A DNA stretch of 64,000 nucleotides from Marinobacterium_D sp050908845. Lineage in GTDB: Bacteria > Pseudomonadota > Gammaproteobacteria > Pseudomonadales > Balneatricaceae. Position numbers and translations under genes: made by a program. Positions 38,898 through 47,708 of the stretch are shown here, piece after piece. The DNA lies in the NCBI RefSeq assembly GCF_050908845.1, contig NZ_CP194171.1, forward strand, positions 1,674,001 through 1,738,000, read 5' to 3'. Position 1 is the first letter of the stretch, and every line of letters begins with the position of its first letter. A model generated the notes under the pieces. It did no database searches. It was not told the DNA's origin and saw only the letters and a program-made list of their open reading frames with translations.

Positions 38898-39347
38898 TTA
38901 GGTTTTCCTCGTGTTTGCGGATGTCTGTCCCGCTTGCTCTGTCATCAGATTCGCGACCCGGACAAAGGTGGTAATTTCGTCCTCGGAGAGGGTATGGGTC
39001 ATCTGTGCCGTGACCTGCTTTTCAAGATTTTCCAGGGTGTCCAGCAACGCGGTGCCCTGAGCCGTGGGTTCTAACACCTGGCTGCGGCGATCCCTGGGGT
39101 TGCTGACCCGGACCACAAAACCTTTACTCACCAGTTCATTGAGCACCCGTGTGATCTGTGCCTTATCGCGCTGCATGTTAGTGGCGATGGAGTGAGCAGT
39201 GCTGCCGGCATTGCGACATACACCCTTGAGCACCCTGATATGGGTGATCGGCAGTTCGACACCCTCGCTTTGTATCGTCTCGCGTAACTGCCTGCGGTAG
39301 GCGTGCATAAGACGGTGTAGTGCATCGCTTAGTGTGCGGTCGGACAT
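38898..39347 (-). CDS. MarR-family transcriptional regulator
   Basis: The 149-residue protein has a winged helix (residues 35-100, GSTAHSIATNMQRDKAQITRVLNELVSKGFVVR and the DRRSQ wing). It is the first gene of the marR-siderophore reductase pair. Two matching 13-bp palindromes lie 24-64 bp upstream of its ATG and probably are its own operators. The inducer is unknown. Confidence 0.9.
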   Translation of the reverse strand: MSDRTLSDALHRLMHAYRRQLRETIQSEGVELPITHIRVLKGVCRNAGSTAHSIATNMQRDKAQITRVLNELVSKGFVVRVSNPRDRRSQVLEPTAQGTALLDTLENLEKQVTAQMTHTLSEDEITTFVRVANLMTEQAGQTSANTRKT

Positions 39348-39370
39348 AAATGATTTGGGTTGCTAGATGG

Positions 39371-39411
39371 TTGATATAGTCAACTTTGAGGGTTTTTGTT
39401 GATAGTGTCAA
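39371..39411. promoter_or_regulatory. Paired MarR-type operators (TTGATANNGTCAA)
   Basis: The sequences ttgatatagtcaa (39371-39383) and ttgatagtgtcaa (39399-39411) share the pattern TTGATANNGTCAA. Their centres are 28 bp apart, just upstream of the MarR gene. Paired 13-bp inverted repeats at a marR promoter are typical of autoregulation. Confidence 0.6.
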
Positions 39412-39614
39412 TCATTAATAATTTCATTGGCGAGCTAAGTTGTTGAAAAAAGCCTATTGATCAATAGGGAATACAAAGTGTTGTCGCTTTTGGTCTATAC
39501 AAACGCCGCTATTGGGCAGGCTGTTGTGATACTATTGATGTTAATCAATTTTCCCCGTTTCCTCAGCGGGGATACACAACCCCGAGTCATCTACAGATTT
39601 CTACGCCCGGCAGT

Positions 39615-39705
39615 TTTCATTGCGGGGTGTTCTCTTTTATCGCGTAACCCGGCCGCTTTTTTGTTGCCCGGCCGAACAGGAGTGCTATCGCGACACCGCT
39701 TTCTC
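39615..39705 (+). promoter_or_regulatory. Candidate nhaA-I-type (Li+/Na+) riboswitch upstream of the Na+/H+ antiporter gene
   Basis: Three nested helices can be drawn: outer gcggGGTGT 39622-39630 with ACACCGC 39693-39699 (small bulge); middle CGCG 39641-39644 with CGCG 39689-39692; inner CGGCCG 39650-39655 with CGGCCG 39669-39674. The single-stranded segments GTAACC and AACAGGAGTGCTAT between helices look like a conserved binding core. From memory this resembles the nhaA-I motif found before Na+/H+ antiporter genes. It ends about 25 bases before the antiporter ATG. A covariance-model search was not possible here. Confidence 0.6.
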
Positions 39706-39728
39706 AATTGAACGTCAGGAAACAATCC

Positions 39729-41054
39729 ATGAATGCATGGTACCTACTCTGCTTGTTATCGGCTGTGGCCGTATTAATCGCTTACACCAACCAATATGTT
39801 CTGAAACTTCAGACAACTATTGCTATAACGACGGGATCCGTGGTGATCTCCCTGCTTGTGATGTTGTCCTTCAAGCTGATCGGCGACGATATGGCGGCAT
39901 CGATCACCAACGTACTCAGCAGCCTTAACTTCAACCAGCTGCTCCTCAAGGGGATGCTTGGCTTTCTGCTGTTCGCCGGTGCGCTGGAGATCGACCTGCA
40001 TGCGCTGCGCAAACAACGCTGGGAAATCACGGTGCTGGTGCTGTTCTCGACTCTGCTATCGACAGTCATTGTCGGCTATCTCGCCTACTGGCTGCTCGCG
40101 GTGCTGGGCTGGTCGATACCACTGATCTACTGCCTGCTGTTCGGTGCCCTGATCAGCCCCACCGACCCCATCGCCGTGCTGGCGATCATCAAACAGATGA
40201 ACGCGCCCCAGGGAATCTCGATCCAGGTGGAGGGCGAGTCGCTGTTTAACGATGGTGTCGGCCTTGTGGTGTTCACCACCATCTTTGCGGTGGCTTTTTC
40301 CGGTACCGAACCGACCTTTGCCGGGGTCGCAGAGTTGTTCCTCAGTGATGCGCTTGGCGGTATCGCCTTTGGCTTTGTGCTGGCGCTGATCGGTCACTTC
40401 CTGCTGTGCAACTCCCGCGGGGATGCGAACATCCGTCTGCTGATAACCCTGATGATCCCTTCCGCCGGTTTTGCCCTGGCGAATATGATGGAGATCTCCG
40501 GTGCGCTGGCGATGGTGGTTTCGGGTATCTTTATCGGCAACGTGACCCGGGCCAAGGTGGCAGACCCGAATGATCCGTCAGGCTCCCAGTACATCAACAA
40601 CTTCTGGCATGCCACGGACAGCTTTCTCAATGCGCTGCTGTTCCTGCTGATCGGCCTGATGCTGGTGACCATGAATGTAACTCTGGTGGAGGTGGGCATC
40701 GGCCTGCTGATGGTACCGGTGGTCCTGCTGGCGCGCTTTATCAGTGTTGGTATTCCGTTCAGCGTGTTCAGACGTTTCCGCCGCTACGACGTCAACTCGG
40801 TGAAAATACTCACCTGGGGTGGCCTGCGAGGTGGCCTGGCGCTGGCGATGGCCGCGTCTATCCCCAGTGGTGAAATGCTGGTGCGCGGTGTCGATATCCA
40901 TAACCTGCTGCTGATAATCACCTACATGGTGGTGATCTTCTCCATCGTGGTGCAGGGGCTGACCATCGCGCCGATGATCCGCAAGAGCATCAAGGCCAAC
41001 CGCATCAAAGTGCGCAAGGAAAAGGCGGATCGTCGCGCAGAACCGGCGGCTTAG
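39729..41054 (+). CDS. Cation:proton antiporter, CPA1/NhaP type
   Basis: The 441-residue membrane protein has about 12-13 helices. CPA1 motifs include GALISPTDPIAVLAI with the ion-binding Asp, EGESLFNDGVGLVVF, and ILTWGGLRGGLALAMA. It exchanges Na+ (or Li+/K+) for H+. The ATG at 39729 has AGGA eight bases before it and is preferred over a TTG at 39708. The upstream leader has a riboswitch-like fold, so expression probably responds to a cation. Confidence 0.92.
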   Translation: MNAWYLLCLLSAVAVLIAYTNQYVLKLQTTIAITTGSVVISLLVMLSFKLIGDDMAASITNVLSSLNFNQLLLKGMLGFLLFAGALEIDLHALRKQRWEITVLVLFSTLLSTVIVGYLAYWLLAVLGWSIPLIYCLLFGALISPTDPIAVLAIIKQMNAPQGISIQVEGESLFNDGVGLVVFTTIFAVAFSGTEPTFAGVAELFLSDALGGIAFGFVLALIGHFLLCNSRGDANIRLLITLMIPSAGFALANMMEISGALAMVVSGIFIGNVTRAKVADPNDPSGSQYINNFWHATDSFLNALLFLLIGLMLVTMNVTLVEVGIGLLMVPVVLLARFISVGIPFSVFRRFRRYDVNSVKILTWGGLRGGLALAMAASIPSGEMLVRGVDIHNLLLIITYMVVIFSIVVQGLTIAPMIRKSIKANRIKVRKEKADRRAEPAA

Positions 41055-41182
41055 GTGTCAGCTAACATCTGCCATACTTGTTGGTGAGAGGAGGGCTGCA
41101 GGCCAACGTCTGAGGCCTTCTTCGGAACACAGAACCTGCCCGGTTTGGTGTCCGAGTCACGCACAGTATCGGGAGGTACCCT

Positions 41183-41473
41183 ATGGCCAAGGGATACATA
41201 CTGTTTACCGAAAAGGTGCTCGACCAACCGCTATACGATGCTTACATCTCCAAGGTGGTCAAAACGATCACCGATAGCGGCGGGCGGATCATCATGGTGG
41301 ATGACGCTCCACAGGTACTCGAGGGCAACTGGCACGGCAGCCGCACAGTGATACTGGAATGGGATTCGCCGCAAGGTGCCAGGGACTGGTACGACTCTCC
41401 GGAATACCAGGCGATTATCGGGGAGCGACATGCATCGGCGGAAGCCAACGCAATTCTGTTGCATGGGCTCTAG
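41183..41473 (+). CDS. DUF1330 domain protein
   Basis: The 96-residue protein matches the DUF1330 dimeric alpha/beta-barrel pattern: KGYILFTEKVLDQPLYDAYI, GGRIIMVDDAPQVLEGNW, VILEWDSPQGARDWYDSPEYQAI. GGGAGG is upstream of the ATG. No biochemical role is known for this family. It is a single gene followed by a shared terminator. Confidence 0.9.
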   Translation: MAKGYILFTEKVLDQPLYDAYISKVVKTITDSGGRIIMVDDAPQVLEGNWHGSRTVILEWDSPQGARDWYDSPEYQAIIGERHASAEANAILLHGL

Positions 41474-41488
41474 GCGTCAGCCTTTAAC

Positions 41489-41515
41489 AAAGCCGGGCTC
41501 ACAGGGCCCGGCTTT
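41489..41515. terminator. Bidirectional terminator between the DUF1330 gene and fadA
   Basis: A perfect 10-bp stem (aaagccgggc / gcccggcttt) with a 7-base loop lies between the two convergent stop codons, with T-rich ends on both strands. Confidence 0.85.
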
Positions 41516-41521
41516 TCTGTT

Positions 41522-42700
41522 TTAACCCACCCGCTCGATAACTGTCGCAATTCCCTGTCCCATGCCGATACACAGGGTCGCCAGGCCCAGTGAGGCATCC
41601 TGCTGCTCCATCACGTTCAACAGGGTCGTGGTGATTCGGGCGCCGGAGCAGCCCAGTGGGTGCCCCAGGGCGATGGCCCCGCCGTTCAGGTTCACTTTGG
41701 TATCCAGCTGATCCAGCAGCTTCAGTCCTTTCAACACAGAGATCGCCTGGGCGGCGAACGCCTCGTTGAGCTCAACAACCTCCAGGTCGTTAAGGCTTAG
41801 ACCGGCGCGCTGCAATGCTTTCTCGGTTGCCGGTACTGGGCCGTAGCCCATGATCGAAGGGTCACAGCCGGCCACCGCCATGCCGCGAATGCGCGCCCGG
41901 GGCTTTAAGCCCAGCGCGTCGGCCCTGGCGGCGGACATCACCAGCAGGGCCGCGGCGCCATCGGAGATCGCCGAGGAGCTGCCGGCGGTGATGGTGCCTC
42001 CCTTGGGAATAAACACCGGTTTCAGGGTGGCAAGGCTTTCGGCCGTGGTATCGGGCCGGATCACCTCGTCGTGCTCGGCCTGTGTCAAAAAGCCGCGCTC
42101 ATCATGGCCCTCCATGGGCAGAATCTCTCGTTGCCAGCGGCCTTCCGTTTGCGCCTGGTAGGCGAGCCGGTGCGAGCGGGCGGCGAACTGGTCCTGCTCT
42201 TCGCGGCTGACGCCGTTCATTCTGCCCAGCATTTCAGCGGTCAGCCCCATCATCATCGAGGCTTTGGCGACCTGTTTTGACAGTGCCGGGTTAAAATCCA
42301 GCCCGTGATCCATCGCCAGGTGGCCCATATGCTCAACGCCACCGACGATGAATAGGTCGCCGTTACCACTCTGTATCGCCTGGGCGGCGGTATGCAGGGC
42401 CGACATCGATGAGCCGCACAGCCGGTTGATGGTCTGGCCGGCGACACTGTGGGGCAGGCCGGCCAGCAGCGAACAGTTGCGGGCAATATTGGCGCCCTGT
42501 TCCAGGGTCTGGTTAACGCAGCCCCAGATCACATCCTCAATCAGCTCCGGGTCCAGCTGGGGATTACGAGCCAGCAGGCCGCGGATGCAGGCGGCGGATA
42601 GCGTCTCGGCGCGGACATTCCGGAAGATGCCGCCCCTGGAGCGTCCCATGGGCGTACGCAGGGCATCGACAATCACAACATCCTTGGGTTGAAGGCTCAT
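41522..42700 (-). CDS. fadA: 3-ketoacyl-CoA thiolase (acetyl-CoA C-acyltransferase), FadA
   Basis: The 392-residue thiolase has the nucleophile Cys95 in NRLCGSSMSAL, the GGAIALGHPLGCSGAR block with the catalytic His, and a second Cys in CIGMGQGIA near the C-terminus. It cleaves 3-ketoacyl-CoA in fatty acid beta-oxidation. It overlaps fadB by 4 bp, the usual fadBA order, so it is the beta subunit of the trifunctional complex. Confidence 0.96.
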   Translation of the reverse strand: MSLQPKDVVIVDALRTPMGRSRGGIFRNVRAETLSAACIRGLLARNPQLDPELIEDVIWGCVNQTLEQGANIARNCSLLAGLPHSVAGQTINRLCGSSMSALHTAAQAIQSGNGDLFIVGGVEHMGHLAMDHGLDFNPALSKQVAKASMMMGLTAEMLGRMNGVSREEQDQFAARSHRLAYQAQTEGRWQREILPMEGHDERGFLTQAEHDEVIRPDTTAESLATLKPVFIPKGGTITAGSSSAISDGAAALLVMSAARADALGLKPRARIRGMAVAGCDPSIMGYGPVPATEKALQRAGLSLNDLEVVELNEAFAAQAISVLKGLKLLDQLDTKVNLNGGAIALGHPLGCSGARITTTLLNVMEQQDASLGLATLCIGMGQGIATVIERVG

Positions 42701-44856
42701 GCTTTACCCTCCCATCCAAAATAGGTTTTACCGGCGTTGGCCATCTCGCGCATGCCGTCGGTGGGCTGGTACAGCTTGCCGAGGCTGCTGAATTGGTCCG
42801 CCTGCTGGCAGAAAGGCTCGAGACCCTGCTGGTCGATGTAGTAAAGCGCTCCGCCCCTGAAGGGCGGGAAGCCGATACCGTAGATCAGTGCCATATCCGC
42901 CTCGGCCGCGGAGCCTACGACCCCCTCTTCAAGGCAGCGCACCGTCTCGATACAGAGCGGAATCATCATGCGGGCGATAATCTCCTCGTCGCTGAACTCC
43001 CGCGCCTGGCCTATGACGCCATCAAGCTGCGAGGCCAGTTCAGCATCGATAAGTTTCTTCGGCCTGCCCTTGCGGTCCGGCTCATAGCGGTAGAAACCCT
43101 GGCCGCTCTTCTGGCCAAGACGACCAAGGCTGAACAGGCGCTCTATCACCGTCTCCTCGCTATGTGCCATGCGATCCGGGTAACCGGCGGCAAGCACGGC
43201 ATCGGCGTGGCAGGCGGTATCGATACCGATCACGTCGAGCAGATAGGCGGGCCCCATGGGCCAGCCAAAGCCTTCCATCACCCGGTCGATCTGGCGGTAG
43301 TCCGCGCCATCGCGCAGCAGCGCCGAGAAACCGATGAAATAGGGAAACAGCACACGGTTGACCAGAAACCCGGGACAGTCATTCACCACGATCGGCGTTT
43401 TGCCCAGTGCCCTGGCGTAAGCGACGGTGCGAGCAATGGCATTATCCGAGGTTTGCTTGCCCCTGATCACCTCGACCAGGGGCATGCGATGCACCGGGTT
43501 GAAGAAGTGCATACCGCAGAAGTTCTCGGGATGTTTAAGCGCCGAGCCCAGCTCGGTGATCGAAATCGTGGAGGTGTTGGAGGCGAGTACGGTGGCTTCC
43601 GGCAGCTGGGTTTCGACCTCGGCCAGGACGCTTTTCTTGACCTTCGGATTCTCCACCACCGCCTCGACCACCAGATCCACCTTGCCGAAGTCACCGAAGC
43701 TCAAGGTCGGTCGGATATTGTTCAGCGCTTTCGACATCTTCAACGGATCGATCTTGCCGCGCTCGACCTGTTTGTTCAGCAGCTTGGCCGCCTCGTCCAG
43801 GCCCAGTTGCAGGGCCTTCTCATTGATGTCCTTCATCAGCACCGGGGTGCCGCGGGAGGCGCTCTGGTAGGCGATACCGCCACCCATGATGCCGGCCCCG
43901 AGCACGGCGGCCAGCTGAACGGGGGCCGCCTGGGCCGTGTAAGCTTTACTGGATTTCTTGACCAGCTGGTCTTTCAGGAAGACGCCCACCAGGGCGGCAG
44001 TGACCGGGTGGGTGGCCAGGGGTAGGAAGCCCTCGCGTTCCACCGCCAGGGCCTCATCCCGCGCCAGATTTGCATGCTTCTGGATCGTTTTCAGGGCGGC
44101 CAGCGGAGCGGGGTAGTGCGGCCCCGCCTTGGCGCCAATAAGTCCTTTGGCGGACTCGAACGCCATCGTCTGCTCCACGGCGTTCAGTTTTATCGGGCGC
44201 TGTTTTTCGCTGCGCCGGGCCTGGTAATCAAACCGGCATTCCTGACAGTCGCGCAGCAGCGCCAGGGCGGCTTCAACAAGCTGATCCGCTTCTACCACCG
44301 CATCCAGCACCCCCACTGCCATCGCCTGGGCGGCCGGGTATTCGCCACCGCCGCAGATCCACTCGTTGGCGTTATCGACCCCGATTAACCGCGGCAGGCG
44401 CACGGTGCCGCCCCAGCCGGGATAGATACCCAGTTTTACCTCGGGAAAGCCCAGCCTTGCTGTGTCCGTGCCGACGCGGTAATCGCAGCTGAGACAGAGC
44501 TCCAGCCCGCCACCGAGTGCCTGGCCCTGAATCGCGGCGACCGTCGGGAAGGGTAGAGCCTCCAGGGCGCAAAACAGCCCGTTGATCTGTTCCAGAAGCT
44601 CGCGAATGGCCGCTTCACCGGAGGCGAAGATAGGCAGAAACTCGGTGACATCGGCGCCGACGATAAAGCTGTCCAGGTCACTGCGCAGGATCAGGCCCCG
44701 GGCTTCGGGTTGCTGTTTCAGGGATTCAACAGCCTGGCGTAACTCGGCCAGTGTGGCCTGGTTCAGCGTATTGACGCTATGGCCGCTGGCAAAGACCAGC
44801 TCGTAGTTATTGTCCTCGAGCGCAGCGACATAGATCGATTTTCCTTGCATCAACAT
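42697..44856 (-). CDS. fadB: Fatty acid oxidation complex alpha subunit, FadB
   Basis: The 719-residue protein has an enoyl-CoA hydratase/isomerase half (AAIQGQALGGGLELCLSCDYR, GIYPGWGGTVRLPRL) and a 3-hydroxyacyl-CoA dehydrogenase half (GAGIMGGGIAYQSA, HFFNPVHRMPLVEVI, GFLVNRVLFPY). The frame is open to 44943, but the ATG at 44856 has GGAG seven bases upstream and matches the family start (LMQGKSIYVAALED). The length agrees with E. coli FadB. It is transcribed before fadA. Confidence 0.95.
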   Translation of the reverse strand: MLMQGKSIYVAALEDNNYELVFASGHSVNTLNQATLAELRQAVESLKQQPEARGLILRSDLDSFIVGADVTEFLPIFASGEAAIRELLEQINGLFCALEALPFPTVAAIQGQALGGGLELCLSCDYRVGTDTARLGFPEVKLGIYPGWGGTVRLPRLIGVDNANEWICGGGEYPAAQAMAVGVLDAVVEADQLVEAALALLRDCQECRFDYQARRSEKQRPIKLNAVEQTMAFESAKGLIGAKAGPHYPAPLAALKTIQKHANLARDEALAVEREGFLPLATHPVTAALVGVFLKDQLVKKSSKAYTAQAAPVQLAAVLGAGIMGGGIAYQSASRGTPVLMKDINEKALQLGLDEAAKLLNKQVERGKIDPLKMSKALNNIRPTLSFGDFGKVDLVVEAVVENPKVKKSVLAEVETQLPEATVLASNTSTISITELGSALKHPENFCGMHFFNPVHRMPLVEVIRGKQTSDNAIARTVAYARALGKTPIVVNDCPGFLVNRVLFPYFIGFSALLRDGADYRQIDRVMEGFGWPMGPAYLLDVIGIDTACHADAVLAAGYPDRMAHSEETVIERLFSLGRLGQKSGQGFYRYEPDRKGRPKKLIDAELASQLDGVIGQAREFSDEEIIARMMIPLCIETVRCLEEGVVGSAAEADMALIYGIGFPPFRGGALYYIDQQGLEPFCQQADQFSSLGKLYQPTDGMREMANAGKTYFGWEGKA

Positions 44857-45232
44857 AGTCAGGCTCCCTGGCAGTAGGGGGCTGAACCGCCCCGTTCTTA
44901 TAGTTGATACGTCTAAGTCTAGAAGGTGACTCGAATTCAACAATCAGCAGAGCATCAGAGATGCGATGAACGGGTGCCTGGGCGATTATCGGGAGCGTTC
45001 GCTTAATCCCTCCAGCCGGCTCACTGTCCGGGCTATAGAAACTCTTAATCCCGGCTATAGCGATATAAAAATTTCAAAATCCGGAGTGACTGCTAAGTTG
45101 AAAGCACCTGATGCGCAATTAACGGGATCAGCAGTTTGACCATCCAGATGCGCAGGTTTTGCGTAAGCATCTATCAACTGTGACTCGACTTGATCAGCGC
45201 AGATTCATCAACCGAGCAGAGAGAGGTTCATC
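44857..45232. other. Divergent intergenic region between fadB and katG
   Basis: This 376-bp gap should contain the fadBA promoter near its left side. An OxyR-like element lies at 45035-45071 before katG. No coding sequence, RNA gene or clear fatty-acid-regulator palindrome was found. Confidence 0.6.
45035..45071 (+). promoter_or_regulatory. Candidate OxyR site upstream of katG
   Basis: The word ggctatag occurs twice with starts exactly 22 bp apart (45031 and 45053). This gives ATAG-N7-TAAT-N7-ATAG, the spacing of the OxyR consensus (ATAG-N7-CTAT repeated). The second and fourth quarter-sites are degenerate. It lies about 160 bp before the katG ATG. Confidence 0.4.
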
Positions 45233-47407
45233 ATGAGTCAGAACAACAACAGCTCCGCCGGTAAATGCCCCGTCATGCATGGAGGCAATACCGCCAGTGG
45301 TCATTCGAATACCGGCTGGTGGCCGGAGGCACTGAATCTCGACATCCTGCATCAGCACGATCTCAAGACCGACCCCATGGGCGAGGGCTTCGATTACAGC
45401 GAAGAGGTTCGCAAGCTGGATTTCGATGCGCTCAAAAAGGATATGCACGACCTGATGACCGACAGTCAGGAGTGGTGGCCGGCCGATTGGGGCCACTACG
45501 GTGGCCTGATGATCCGCATGGCCTGGCACGCGGCGGGCAGCTACCGTATCGCCGACGGTCGTGGCGGTGGTGGTACCGGCAACCAGCGTTTTGCGCCGCT
45601 CAACTCCTGGCCGGATAACGTCAGTCTGGATAAAGCCCGCCGTCTGCTCTGGCCGATCAAGAAAAAGTACGGCAACAAGGTCAGCTGGGCGGACCTGATC
45701 ATCCTGGCCGGCAACGTGGCCTATGAATCCATGGGACTGAAAACCTTCGGCTTCTCTTTCGGCCGCCAGGATATCTGGCACCCGGAAAAAGATACCTACT
45801 GGGGCGCAGAGAAAGAGTGGCTGGCTCCGTCCGATGAGCGTTACGGCGATGTGGCCAAGCCCGACACCATGGAGAACCCGCTGGCCGCAGTGCAGATGGG
45901 CCTGATCTATGTAAACCCGGAAGGGGTCAACGGGGTATCTGACCCGCTGAAGACCGCCGAGCAGGTACGCGAGACCTTCGCCCGCATGGCGATGGATGAC
46001 GAGGAAACCGTCGCGCTCACCGTGGGTGGTCACACCGTGGGTAAATGTCACGGTAACGGCGATGCCGACGCGCTCGGCCCTGAGCCGGAAGCGGCGGACG
46101 TGGAAGAACAGGGCTTCGGCTGGAAGAACCCCAACAAGAGCGGCCATGGGCGCTACACCGTTACGTCCGGCATTGAAGGTGCCTGGACCAGCAACCCGAC
46201 CCGCTTCGATATGGGCTACTTCGATATGCTGCTCGATCACGAGTGGGAGCTGAAAAAGAGCCCGGCCGGCGCTAACCAGTGGGAGCCGGTGGATATCAAG
46301 GAAGAAGACAAGCCGGTCGACGTGGAAGATCCCTCCATCCGCTACAACCCGATTATGACCGACGCCGATATGGCGATGAAGATGGATCCGGCCTACCGGC
46401 AGATTCTGGAGGGCTACCGCAAGGATCCGGCGCGTTTTCAGGACGCCTTTGCCCGCGCCTGGTTCAAGCTGACGCACCGTGATATGGGGCCGAAAGCGCG
46501 CTATATCGGCCCGGAAGTGCCGGCGGAAGACCTGATCTGGCAGGACCCGGTACCGGCAGGTAACACCGCATATACCGAAGAGGTGGTGCGTGAGCATATC
46601 GCCAAATCGGGTCTGTCTATCAGTGAGATGGTCAGTGTGGCCTGGGATAGCGCCCGTACCTTCCGTGGTTCCGATATGCGCGGCGGTGCCAACGGTGCAC
46701 GCATCAGGCTTTCGCCGCAGCGGGAGTGGGAAGGTAACGAGCCGGAAAAACTGGATAAGGTCCTCAAGGCCTATGCGGAGATCTCCAACGCAACCGGCGC
46801 GAGCATCGCGGACATCATCGTGCTGGCCGGGAGTGTGGCTATCGAAAAGGCCGCGGAAGAGGCGGGCTTCGATATCCGCGTACCCTTCAGCAAAGGACGC
46901 GGCGATGCCAGTGCCGAGCAGACCGATGCCGACTCCTTCGCACCCTTGGAGCCGTTGGCCGATGGCTTCCGTAACTGGCTGAAGAAGGATTACGTGGTTA
47001 AACCGGAAGAGATGCTGCTCGACCGTGCCCAGTTGATGGGGCTGACAGCGCCGGAAATGACCGTACTGATCGGAGGCATGCGCGTGCTGGGTACCAACCA
47101 CGGCGGCACCAGCCATGGCGTGTTCACCGATAGGGAAGGGCAGCTGACCAACGACTTCTTCGTCAATCTGACCGATATGGCGTACAGCTGGAAGCCGGTG
47201 GGCAAGAACCTCTACGAGATTCGTGACCGCAGGACCGATGCCGTGAAATGGACCGCCACAAGGATCGACCTGGTGTTTGGCTCCAACTCCATTTTGCGCT
47301 CCTACGCGGAGGTTTACGCCCAGGACGACAACAAAGAGAAGTTCGTCAATGACTTCGTCAACGCCTGGGTCAAGGTGATGAACGCAGACCGCTTCGATCT
47401 GAAGTAA
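45233..47407 (+). CDS. katG: Bifunctional catalase-peroxidase KatG
   Basis: The 724-residue haem enzyme has the distal site RMAWHAAGSYR (Trp98, His99), Tyr226 in IYVNPEG and Met252 in RMAMDDEE. The last two with Trp98 form the family's covalent adduct. The proximal His267 is in GGHTVGKCHG. The C-terminal duplicated domain is complete. It removes H2O2 and is cytoplasmic. A GAGAGAGG ribosome site precedes the ATG, and a strong terminator follows. Confidence 0.97.
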   Translation: MSQNNNSSAGKCPVMHGGNTASGHSNTGWWPEALNLDILHQHDLKTDPMGEGFDYSEEVRKLDFDALKKDMHDLMTDSQEWWPADWGHYGGLMIRMAWHAAGSYRIADGRGGGGTGNQRFAPLNSWPDNVSLDKARRLLWPIKKKYGNKVSWADLIILAGNVAYESMGLKTFGFSFGRQDIWHPEKDTYWGAEKEWLAPSDERYGDVAKPDTMENPLAAVQMGLIYVNPEGVNGVSDPLKTAEQVRETFARMAMDDEETVALTVGGHTVGKCHGNGDADALGPEPEAADVEEQGFGWKNPNKSGHGRYTVTSGIEGAWTSNPTRFDMGYFDMLLDHEWELKKSPAGANQWEPVDIKEEDKPVDVEDPSIRYNPIMTDADMAMKMDPAYRQILEGYRKDPARFQDAFARAWFKLTHRDMGPKARYIGPEVPAEDLIWQDPVPAGNTAYTEEVVREHIAKSGLSISEMVSVAWDSARTFRGSDMRGGANGARIRLSPQREWEGNEPEKLDKVLKAYAEISNATGASIADIIVLAGSVAIEKAAEEAGFDIRVPFSKGRGDASAEQTDADSFAPLEPLADGFRNWLKKDYVVKPEEMLLDRAQLMGLTAPEMTVLIGGMRVLGTNHGGTSHGVFTDREGQLTNDFFVNLTDMAYSWKPVGKNLYEIRDRRTDAVKWTATRIDLVFGSNSILRSYAEVYAQDDNKEKFVNDFVNAWVKVMNADRFDLK

Positions 47408-47708
47408 TGCGTTAGCAGTATGCTCCAGTCAAAAAGCCAGCGTCGGTTAACGGCGCTGGCTTTTTTAGGTTAGCTGTATGCTGGGATTGAAAACTGAGTG
47501 TGGGTTCCTGAGCCCGTTAGTGCTGCTGGATCCGATACAGTTGCAGGTGAAGTCAACGCCTACAATATTTAATAGTTTTCATACGTCTAATGTCTGAAAC
47601 GGCGATGCGTACACAGGGTTGCATCGGGCTGCATTGTCTGAAATATTGTTAACATATTAATTAAATGTCGGCCCATAACTAGAAGAACAAAAATCAGGAG
47701 ATCTCGTC
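47408..47708. other. Intergenic region between katG and the monooxygenase gene
   Basis: This 301-bp gap holds the katG terminator at its left and an AT-rich stretch (47640-47680) likely to be the promoter of the monooxygenase. No gene is supported. Confidence 0.6.
47431..47466 (+). terminator. Rho-independent terminator of katG
   Basis: The stem aaaagccagcg / cgctggctttt encloses an 11-base loop and is followed by T-rich sequence, 24 bp after the katG stop. Confidence 0.88.

Larger units (their letters stand above)
39348..39728. other. Divergent intergenic region between marR and the antiporter gene
   Basis: This 381-bp gap holds the MarR operators (39371-39411), an AT-rich stretch likely to carry both promoters and a GC hairpin near 39555-39575. 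The riboswitch-like structure is at 39615-39705. No coding sequence is supported. Confidence 0.7.

Noticed and set aside
42793..44025. A 410-codon plus-strand frame inside fadB
   Set aside because: It is antisense to the dehydrogenase half of FadB, which has all family motifs; the frame is a shadow.
45194..47116. A 640-codon minus-strand frame opposite katG
   Set aside because: It covers katG exactly and shows no recognisable family. KatG on the plus strand is complete with all catalytic residues.
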